From CAZLNV01 sp964561095 (GTDB taxonomy: Bacteria > Bacillota_I > Bacilli_A > RF39 > UBA660), in the NCBI GenBank assembly GCA_964561095.1, contig CAZLNV010000040.1:1-5532 (forward strand): 5,532 nt of DNA, given 5' to 3'. The number at the start of each line of letters is the position of its first letter. The stretch's first letter is position 1. The notes below the pieces were generated by a model. That model made no database searches and was not told where the DNA came from. It worked only from the letters and a program-made list of their open reading frames with translations. Position numbers and translations under genes: made by a program. Positions 1-5,410 of this stretch are shown piece after piece.

Positions 1-111
1 ACATATGCTAGCAATGTAACTTCAGTATCGACTGATGGCAATACATGGACAGCGGTAATAAATGAGACCGCTGCAGAAACTTCAAAAGGCAAAAGAGTAA
101 GTGCATATTAA
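1..111 (+). CDS. C-terminal fragment of an unidentified, possibly extracellular protein
   Basis: Frame 1 is open from the first base and stops at TAA 109-111, giving the last 36 residues of a gene that begins outside the window. The tail is rich in Thr, Ser, Asn and Ala. It contains VSTDGNTWTAV, a phrase of the sort found in beta-sandwich domains of secreted proteins (discoidin/F5-8C or Fn3-like), and it ends in KGKRVSAY. There is no LPXTG sorting signal or C-terminal membrane helix. By hand count 43 of 111 bases are G or C (about 39%), clearly above the genes that follow, and codons such as ACC, GGC, GCG and TCG appear. A hairpin terminator follows 13 bases after the stop, which supports this as the true end of a gene. 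The extracellular role is a weak inference from composition only. Confidence 0.6.
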   Translation, partial: TYASNVTSVSTDGNTWTAVINETAAETSKGKRVSAY

Positions 112-124
112 TAAAATAAAATTT

Positions 125-152
125 GAAATCATAAATTATGATTTCTTTTTTT
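125..152 (+). terminator. Rho-independent terminator after the first partial gene
   Basis: A perfect 8-bp stem (GAAATCAT 125-132 with ATGATTTC 138-145) encloses a 5-base loop and is followed directly by seven T residues (146-152). The stem is AT-rich, as are the other two terminators in this window. It separates the upstream gene from the promoter of the three-gene operon. Confidence 0.75.
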
Positions 153-158
153 AATTAC

Positions 159-187
159 TTGAATATAAAAATATAAAATGTTATAAT
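159..187 (+). promoter_or_regulatory. SigA-type promoter with extended -10 for the three-gene operon
   Basis: A -35 box TTGAAT (159-164) is followed by a 17-base spacer and a consensus -10 TATAAT (182-187). TG at 179-180 forms an extended -10 (TGTTATAAT). Transcription would start near 194, leaving a leader of about 23 bases that carries AGGAG at 204-208, 8 bases before the ATG at 217. It is the best-matching promoter in the window. No operator-like dyad is evident around it. Confidence 0.75.
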
Positions 188-216
188 TTTTATAGAATAA
201 AATAGGAGAAGCGGGT

Positions 217-1353
217 ATGGCTAACATAGTGGACAAGTATTTTACTAGAAAAAAGAAGCAATTATATGATTATTGTAAAATGATTAATGAATTTTTAGTA
301 TATAATGATGACCAAATATGGAAAAGTTCATCTGAATTTAATGAATTAGTAAAAAGCACTATTAATGAATATATAGATAATTATTATTTTAAACCCATGG
401 ATAATTTTGAAGATTATAATGAATACTTGGGAGAATTAGTTAAATGTGATAACAGATTTAAAACAATTTTAGTGTGTTCACAGAAAAATTTATCAAATGA
501 ATTAAAAACAAATAACTATAAGGTAAGTTTGTATATTATTTCCTTAATAGTTTATACATCTGTTGTTTTGAATAGATTTACTTATCCGTACAATAATTAT
601 AAAATAAGTGTAAAAAATGTATCATCAATAATTGATCCTATGTTTAAAAACGTTTCATTTATTACATACAAGTATAGTTCAAAAGTTAATAAAGAACTTA
701 CATATTTAATAAAGAAAAATGATGGATTGGAATCAAGGTTTTTTAATTCTTTAAATGAATTGAATTCCGAAGAGTCTAAAAATATTTATGAATGTATTGA
801 TAAAAATAAAAAGTTTTATAAAATAATTTATAAATATCATATAGAAGGATTAGATACTTACAGAGATAAAGATGTTGAAAAATATATGAAAAGAATAACA
901 GGTGATTTAAATACAATTTCATATGAATTATCTACAACATGTGCTCTAAAATCAAGAATGCGTGGTAGTGATATTACATTACTATTTCCTATAAAATTAG
1001 ATTTTTATGAAAAAGAATCTGAAATAAATAAATTATTTAGAGTAACATCTAATGGGGGAATTAAAGATATAATAAAATTTTATATAGAATATGATGACTT
1101 TAAAAATCATATGGGAATAATTAGAATATTATCAAATGCAGGATTTAAAATGGCTCTTAACTATAAGGATAATAGAGAATTGCCTTATGGAACATTTAAT
1201 GAAATAAAAACAGCTACGATAGAAAATGAATTTTTAGAAATAAATAAAAGTAATATAGAGTCTTGGAAAAACAATGGTGTAGAATTTATAATAAAAGAAA
1301 ATAATGAACCTATAAGTGAATTAGAAATGTTGGGTTTGAAGGAGGAAAATTAA
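217..1353 (+). CDS. Unrecognised 378-residue protein, first gene of the McrB-like operon
   Basis: I do not recognise a family with confidence. The ATG is preceded by AGGAG at good spacing and follows a strong promoter, so the start is well supported. The protein is mostly helical in appearance and rich in Lys, Asn, Tyr and Ile. Residues 103-119 (VSLYIISLIVYTSVVLN) form the only strongly hydrophobic stretch, either a buried helix or a marginal membrane segment. The C-terminal half (about 200-378) shows a faint EAL-domain-like order of elements: IEGL at 209-212 where EAL has its name motif, LLFPIKLDF (255-263), FYIEYDD (288-294), GFKMALNYKDN (309-319) and a final FIIKENNEPISELEML. The acidic metal ligands of active EAL phosphodiesterases are mostly missing and the spacings are shorter, so any such domain would be inactive. 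The stop lies one base before the next ATG, and the last codons contain that gene's ribosome-binding site, so it is almost surely co-expressed with the AAA+ gene. It could be a sensor, adaptor or specificity subunit (inference). Confidence 0.85.
   Translation: MANIVDKYFTRKKKQLYDYCKMINEFLVYNDDQIWKSSSEFNELVKSTINEYIDNYYFKPMDNFEDYNEYLGELVKCDNRFKTILVCSQKNLSNELKTNNYKVSLYIISLIVYTSVVLNRFTYPYNNYKISVKNVSSIIDPMFKNVSFITYKYSSKVNKELTYLIKKNDGLESRFFNSLNELNSEESKNIYECIDKNKKFYKIIYKYHIEGLDTYRDKDVEKYMKRITGDLNTISYELSTTCALKSRMRGSDITLLFPIKLDFYEKESEINKLFRVTSNGGIKDIIKFYIEYDDFKNHMGIIRILSNAGFKMALNYKDNRELPYGTFNEIKTATIENEFLEINKSNIESWKNNGVEFIIKENNEPISELEMLGLKEEN
1339..1345 (+). promoter_or_regulatory. Shine-Dalgarno site for the AAA+ gene, inside the upstream gene
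   Basis: A full AAGGAGG lies within the final codons of the upstream gene, 9 bases before the ATG at 1355. Stop and start are separated by one base (TAA T ATG), which suggests translational coupling. The site fixes 1355 as the true start and so includes the N-terminal membrane region in the protein. Confidence 0.8.
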
Positions 1354-1354
1354 T

Positions 1355-2854
1355 ATGGAAATGTTTGGTGACTTTTTTGTAGCATTTATGAAACCATTTT
1401 TTAAAACTTTAGTAGAAATATTTAAAGATATAATACTAGGACTTTTGAAAATGTTTAATGTTATTACATATGTTGATGTAATAAAAGAATATTCTAAATG
1501 GTTTAGAGGTGCTTCATGGATACTTGTTGTCCTTACCATATTATGCTTACTTGCTATAATAGGGTTAATAGTGTGGGGAATATATTTCTTAATTAAAAGA
1601 AGATTAAAATTCAAGAAAAACCTACATAAACAAGAATCTTTATTAGATGAAGTAGAAAAATTAAATAATGATGTTATTAGATTAAAAAAAGAAAATGAAA
1701 AGTATTTAGAGTTATCAGGAACAGACGTAGAATATGATGAAAATGGTAATATAATAAATAAAGTTCCAGAAGGAGAAAGTCGATTCTTTAGACTTACTCG
1801 TGTTGACAAAGAAATGGAAAATTATACGCCAGTGAATGCCGCTAATAACGTTTCACTAGAGCAGTTATGCACAAACTTTATGAATTACTCAGCAAACGAA
1901 TTAAAACTTTATTACAATATAGATTTAATTAGGTTATTTATATCATCATTTGCGTCTAATAGATTAATTATTTTACAAGGTATATCTGGAACAGGTAAAA
2001 CATCTCTTGCTTATGCTTTTGGACAATTTTTAAATAATCCATCTGTTATCGTATCAATTCAACCATCATATAGAGATCGTTCAGAATTATTTGGATATTT
2101 TAATGAATTTACTAAGAGATTTAATGAAACTGAATTACTTGAAAAAATGTATGAAGCATCATATAAACCTGATGTTTATATAGCAATACTTGATGAGATG
2201 AATATTGCTCGTGTTGAATATTATTTTGCAGAAATGTTATCAATTTTGGAAATGCCAAGAGCGGAAGAATGGATTATTAATCTAGTATTAACAGAGTGGC
2301 CAAATGATCCTAAAAAGATTATAAGAGGTAGATTTAAAATTCCTAATAATATGTGGTATATAGGTACTATTAATAACGATGACTCAACATTCATGGTAAC
2401 AGATAAAGTATATGATAGAGCAATGCCTATAAATATTAATACAAAAGAAGACCCATTTGAAGCACCTAAAACAGAAAAGGCTAGTATTACTTCAGATTAT
2501 TTTGAATCATTATTTGAGCGTGCATATAAAGAACACCCATTATCTGTTGAAATGCTTAACAAAATTAAACTTTTAGATGATTATTTAATTGAACATTTTA
2601 GAATATCTTTTGGTAATCGTATTGCTAGACAAATGCAAGAATATGTACCAGCTTTTGAAGCATGTGGAGGAGAAGCAATCGTAGCTGTTGACAATATGGT
2701 TGCCAATAAAATATTAAGAAAATTTGAACAATTGAATTTGACATATATAAGAGATGAAATAGATGGTTTATTATCCTTCCTAGATAAAGAATTTGGAAAA
2801 GATAAGATGAAAGAATGTAAGGACTATTTGAATAGACTAAAAAAAATGGCATAG
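1355..2854 (+). CDS. Membrane-anchored McrB-type AAA+ NTPase with coiled coil
   Basis: This 499-residue protein has a clear AAA+ module of the McrB type. Seen directly: Walker A GISGTGKT (209-216), the following IQPSYRDRSELFGYFN (235-250), Walker B ILDE (278-281) continuing as MNIARVEYYFAEMLS, an NxxD signature in GTINNDDST (337-345), and VYDRAMPI (352-359) with a candidate arginine finger. The stretch FGNRIARQMQEYVPAF (419-434) resembles the C-terminal lid of AAA proteins that pair with DUF2357 partners. McrB proteins are GTPases; nucleotide preference here is unproven. The N-terminus is unusual: a Phe-rich amphipathic helix (about 1-36), a membrane segment (about 54-80), a basic KRRLKFKK patch, then a heptad-like coiled coil (about 88-120) and a linker to the motor. 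The basic patch puts the motor in the cytoplasm. No DNA-binding domain of the classical McrB N-terminus is visible. It sits between the unknown first gene and the DUF2357 gene and likely forms a membrane-bound complex with one or both. Confidence 0.9.
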   Translation: MEMFGDFFVAFMKPFFKTLVEIFKDIILGLLKMFNVITYVDVIKEYSKWFRGASWILVVLTILCLLAIIGLIVWGIYFLIKRRLKFKKNLHKQESLLDEVEKLNNDVIRLKKENEKYLELSGTDVEYDENGNIINKVPEGESRFFRLTRVDKEMENYTPVNAANNVSLEQLCTNFMNYSANELKLYYNIDLIRLFISSFASNRLIILQGISGTGKTSLAYAFGQFLNNPSVIVSIQPSYRDRSELFGYFNEFTKRFNETELLEKMYEASYKPDVYIAILDEMNIARVEYYFAEMLSILEMPRAEEWIINLVLTEWPNDPKKIIRGRFKIPNNMWYIGTINNDDSTFMVTDKVYDRAMPININTKEDPFEAPKTEKASITSDYFESLFERAYKEHPLSVEMLNKIKLLDDYLIEHFRISFGNRIARQMQEYVPAFEACGGEAIVAVDNMVANKILRKFEQLNLTYIRDEIDGLLSFLDKEFGKDKMKECKDYLNRLKKMA

Positions 2855-2868
2855 GAAAGAGGTAACAT

Positions 2869-3972
2869 ATGAAAGAAGACTATATAGAGCAAATTAATAA
2901 CGATGAACTCAATATGTTTTTGAACAAAACAAAATCTAAAATATGGATTGATTCAGCAGAAGAAGAAGTTCTTATAGATTTTTCATGGGTTAGTAAAGTT
3001 GAAGAATGTATGCCTTATTTAGACAGAATAGTAAGAAACCCTAAAAGATTTTTAATTCAAGAAGAAGAAATAATAAATGTTGAAAAAGCTAAAAAAGTTA
3101 CTACAGAAACAATTCGGCATTTGGCTCAAAATAGTAGTCTTATTGAAGATATTGCTGATGATGGAATGGTACAGCCTAAAAAAGTACTCAATATAACTAA
3201 AGAAGATACAATCGATATATATGAAAATAGATTTATATATACATTATTAAAAAACTTAGAAAAATTTATTGATATTCAAATTGAAAAATATGGAGATGAA
3301 GGATCTTATTATAAAGCTAATAGAAAAATTAATTTTGAAGGTGAAACAAAATTAAAATATGATAAAGTAAAATTTTCTATGACATTAGAGGATAATAAGT
3401 ATCATCCTATACCAATTCTAGAAGAAGATGAACTTACTATGAAAGAAAGATTATTATCAATAAAGTCTTTATTAATGGGTTTTAATACAACAGAGTTTAT
3501 TAAATCATTAATTTCGGTTTCTCCGGTTAGAAGTCCTATTAGAAAAACCAATTTAATACTAAAAGAACCTAATTTTAAAAAAGCTGCTGAACTGTGGGAT
3601 TATTTGGAACAATTTCAAATTTTAGAACCAAAGATATCTAATAATACTGATAGTATTAGAGATAATAAAGCCATACAAGACATATATAATTTTTCATCAT
3701 TTTTAGAATTTAATGCTTTATCTTTACTGGATACAAAATATGAAAAAAAGAGAAGTAACTTATACAATGTAGCATTTATTAAAAATCTTATTGAAGACTA
3801 TTTAGATGAAGTGGGTGGAAGTGAAAGAATTTTCACCAGATTATTAAAAGAACAATTTAAAATAGTTTTAAAAAGTCGTAAGAAACGTGAAAAAGATATA
3901 AAAAGATTGTGTTTAAAATTTGTTCAAAAGCAAAATAGTGCTTTTGATAAATGCGAATTATTATTAAAATAA
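2869..3972 (+). CDS. DUF2357 (McrC-like) protein without a visible nuclease domain
   Basis: This 367-residue protein resembles the DUF2357 family, the usual partner of McrB-like AAA+ proteins. Supporting motifs are the N-terminal MPYLDRIVRNPKRFL (48-62), the family-type EDTIDIYENRF (112-122) followed by YTLLKNLEKF, and SPVRSPIRKTNLILKEPNF (218-236) leading into ELWDYLE. In many relatives a PD-(D/E)xK nuclease follows this region; here the remaining 120 residues are helical and end in a basic stretch (KSRKKREKDIKR, 335-346). I see no convincing catalytic D...(D/E)xK pattern. By analogy with McrC, it may bind and stimulate the AAA+ ring without cutting nucleic acid itself; the basic tail could contact nucleic acid or lipid head groups. 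It starts 14 bases after the AAA+ stop with AGAGG at 2858-2862, 6 bases before the ATG, and a terminator follows it, making it the last gene of the operon. Family call is from recalled motifs, not a search. Confidence 0.85.
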   Translation: MKEDYIEQINNDELNMFLNKTKSKIWIDSAEEEVLIDFSWVSKVEECMPYLDRIVRNPKRFLIQEEEIINVEKAKKVTTETIRHLAQNSSLIEDIADDGMVQPKKVLNITKEDTIDIYENRFIYTLLKNLEKFIDIQIEKYGDEGSYYKANRKINFEGETKLKYDKVKFSMTLEDNKYHPIPILEEDELTMKERLLSIKSLLMGFNTTEFIKSLISVSPVRSPIRKTNLILKEPNFKKAAELWDYLEQFQILEPKISNNTDSIRDNKAIQDIYNFSSFLEFNALSLLDTKYEKKRSNLYNVAFIKNLIEDYLDEVGGSERIFTRLLKEQFKIVLKSRKKREKDIKRLCLKFVQKQNSAFDKCELLLK

Positions 3973-3985
3973 TGAAAAAAATATT

Positions 3986-4012
3986 AAAAAACAATTTAAA
4001 AATTGTTTTTTT
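3986..4012 (+). terminator. Terminator of the three-gene operon
   Basis: An 11-bp stem (3986-3996 with 4001-4011, loop TAAA) made almost entirely of A-T pairs, with a single G-C pair (C3992-G4005), merges into a T7 tract (4006-4012). It begins 14 bases after the DUF2357 stop. The A-tract on the other side means it might also end transcription coming from the right. The very low GC makes it a weak hairpin, so read-through into the next gene is possible. Confidence 0.65.
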
Positions 4013-4031
4013 AATTACTATAATGTATAAT
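4003..4031 (+). promoter_or_regulatory. Promoter for the calcium-repeat surface protein, overlapping the terminator
   Basis: TTGTTT (4003-4008) and TATAAT (4026-4031) are 17 bases apart. A second TATAAT lies at 4019-4024 but has a less good partner. The -35 box lies within the right arm and T-tract of the preceding terminator. The predicted start near 4038 leaves a leader under 20 bases, with TAGGA (4042-4046) 8 bases before the ATG at 4055. Confidence 0.55.
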
Positions 4032-4054
4032 ATTAGTAGAGTAGGAAAATACAT

Positions 4055-5329
4055 ATGGAAGAGTCGAATAAAGTATTTTTGGAAAAAAATAAAGTATTTA
4101 AAGACAATGAATTAAATGTAAGAAAATTCAATGAATTAGATACTAAAATGCAAGCTGAAATTATTAGACTTATATTAGAAGATATTTATAGTGGTACTAA
4201 AGAAATAGATATTGATAATAAGTATGTTTTAAAATGCTTAAAATTAACTTGTGATGAGTTTGATAATAATATACATTTGCCACTTGGTTTGTTAGTAAAA
4301 AAAGAAAATGAAATAATGACTTTTTCATTTCAAAAAAGAGTGGGAATATGGTTTATTATAGGTTTGCTTGGAGCATTACTTTTTACAGTAGTAGGAGCAA
4401 CTTATTCTGCGTTTAATCTTTTACATTTAAGAACTTTAAATATTGATATAGATGGGGATGGAGTAGCGGATGTTAACATTGATGTAAATAATGATGAAAT
4501 AGCCGAAATAAATATAGATTTAGACGGTGATGTAAAACCTGATGTTAATATCGATTATAAGGCTAATAGAGTACCAACATTTAATATTGTTGATGGAGAT
4601 AATATATTAAACCCAACTAATGTCTTAGACGAAAATGGAGTGTGTATTAGAAACTGTGACGCTAATAACGATGGTTGGCCAGAGACTAACTTAGATTTAA
4701 ATGGTGATGGAACTCCAACTATAGATTTAGATTTAAACCATGATGGAAATATAGATATGAACTTGGATACAAATGGAGATGGAGTTTGTGACCTTCATTG
4801 TGATACAGATGGAGATAAAGTATGTGATAAAAATTGTATAGAAAACTGGTCTCAAGTAATAATTTCTATTAATGGGAGCTCAGAAATAGTTGGAGAAAGT
4901 TTGACTACTGATAAGACAGCGGTTTTGGAGATACAGTATGCAGATTTATCAAATGTAGTTGTTGAAAATATTTTACCAGATGATATGGAAGGCCCTGGAA
5001 CTATAATTCCTGAAAAAAGATTTACAGTTACAAATAAAAGTCCTTATTATGTTCAATATAATTTATTATGGGTTGATATAGAAAATACATTTGAGAGAGA
5101 TAATTTTAAATTTAAAGTAGAATGCTCAAGTAATTGTAAATCATTACCATTCACTACCGCTCCTCAAGAAGAAGAAGCAGGCATATTTATTAAAGATATA
5201 ATGATACCACCTGGAGTAACCCATAGTTATGTAGTAACATTTAAATTACATGGTACTGATGAACCACAGAATTATGATAAAGATAAAATGTTTAAAGCAA
5301 AAATAGAAGTAGGATATGGTGGAAGATAA
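4055..5329 (+). CDS. Single-pass membrane protein with extracellular Asp-rich repeats and beta-rich C-terminal domain
   Basis: This 424-residue protein has four visible parts. Residues 1-95 are charged, helical and presumably cytoplasmic. Residues 96-120 are a hydrophobic membrane segment preceded by K94 R95, favouring N-in/C-out topology. Residues 129-261 are Asp/Asn-rich repeats of 12 residues with D-x-(D/N)-x-D-x-x-x-(D/E) spacing, as in calcium-binding loops of thrombospondin type 3, dockerin and EF-hand-like repeats. Residues 265-424 look like a beta-sandwich: FTVTNKSPYYVQYNLLW, ENTFERDNFKFKVEC, IPPGVTHSYVVTFKL and KMFKAKIEV recall camelysin/TasA-like or related surface domains (tentative). 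Four CxxxC pairs (197/201, 245/249, 257/261, 357/361) all fall on the predicted outer face. It has its own promoter and terminator, so it is a single-gene unit lying 82 bases after the DUF2357 gene. A structural, adhesive or sensory surface role is likely; a functional link to the operon is only suggested by position and by its sizeable cytoplasmic region. Confidence 0.9.
   Translation: MEESNKVFLEKNKVFKDNELNVRKFNELDTKMQAEIIRLILEDIYSGTKEIDIDNKYVLKCLKLTCDEFDNNIHLPLGLLVKKENEIMTFSFQKRVGIWFIIGLLGALLFTVVGATYSAFNLLHLRTLNIDIDGDGVADVNIDVNNDEIAEINIDLDGDVKPDVNIDYKANRVPTFNIVDGDNILNPTNVLDENGVCIRNCDANNDGWPETNLDLNGDGTPTIDLDLNHDGNIDMNLDTNGDGVCDLHCDTDGDKVCDKNCIENWSQVIISINGSSEIVGESLTTDKTAVLEIQYADLSNVVVENILPDDMEGPGTIIPEKRFTVTNKSPYYVQYNLLWVDIENTFERDNFKFKVECSSNCKSLPFTTAPQEEEAGIFIKDIMIPPGVTHSYVVTFKLHGTDEPQNYDKDKMFKAKIEVGYGGR
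4439..4837 (+). repeat. Tandem 12-residue (36-base) calcium-type repeats within the surface protein gene
   Basis: Four units in register begin at residues 129, 141, 153 and 165, each starting NID, as in NIDIDGDGVADV and NIDLDGDVKPDV. A 23-residue irregular section (177-199) follows, then five more units begin at 200, 212, 224, 236 and 248 and end in C261. Typical units carry acidic or Asn residues at positions 3, 5, 7 and 11, matching D-x-D-x-D-x-x-x-(D/E) metal loops. The fourth unit (NIDYKANRVPTF) has lost most ligands. The DNA copies have diverged, so this is an old expansion, not a fresh tandem duplication. Confidence 0.85.
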
Positions 5330-5360
5330 AATAGTTAACAATAAAGTTAACTATTTTTTT
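5328..5360 (+). terminator. Terminator after the calcium-repeat protein gene
   Basis: A stem of at least 10 bp (AATAGTTAAC 5330-5339 with GTTAACTATT 5346-5355, loop AATAAA) runs into a seven-T tract (5354-5360). Further A-T pairing extends it back to 5328 inside the TAA stop codon. It is the most stable-looking of the three terminators here. Confidence 0.8.
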
Positions 5361-5365
5361 GTTAC

Positions 5366-5393
5366 TCAACATTTTGGGCTAAAAGAATATAAT
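5366..5393 (+). promoter_or_regulatory. Probable promoter for the last, partial gene
   Basis: A consensus -10 TATAAT lies at 5388-5393. The best -35 candidate is TCAACA (5366-5371), with a 16-base spacer and four of six consensus matches. The predicted start is near 5400, which would place the ribosome-binding site at the very 5' end of the transcript, so either the leader is extremely short or the real start is slightly different. The upstream terminator argues that some promoter is needed here. Confidence 0.45.
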
Positions 5394-5410
5394 AGAAGGA
5401 AAGGGGTAAA

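Noticed and set aside
112..216. Riboswitch or structured leader ahead of the operon
   Set aside because: The leader after the predicted start is only about 23 bases; the only hairpin is the upstream gene's terminator.
1321..1809. Minus-strand open frame of 162 codons
   Set aside because: It lies opposite the well-supported AAA+ gene, has a Ser/Phe/Leu/Ile-rich shadow composition and no clear ribosome-binding site or promoter.
2625..2852. Minus-strand open frame of 75 codons
   Set aside because: Fully antisense to the conserved C-terminal part of the AAA+ gene; low-complexity product typical of a shadow frame.
3730..3741. LLDTKY (residues 286-291 of the DUF2357 protein) as a possible D-x-K nuclease motif
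   Set aside because: The local resemblance to the DxKY phrase of PD-(D/E)xK nucleases is not accompanied by a plausible upstream Asp/Glu strand, and only about 75 helical, basic residues follow.
3857..4054. Minus-strand open frame of 65 codons rich in Ile and Phe
   Set aside because: It covers the end of the DUF2357 gene and the AT-rich intergenic terminator; its hydrophobicity is explained by reading A-rich DNA in reverse.
4439..4837. CRISPR-like or DNA-level tandem repeat
   Set aside because: Units are 36 bases but differ in sequence and stay in frame; the periodicity belongs to the protein.
217..5329. Mycoplasma-type code with TGA as tryptophan
   Set aside because: All long frames use TGG for tryptophan and close with TAA or TAG without any in-frame TGA.
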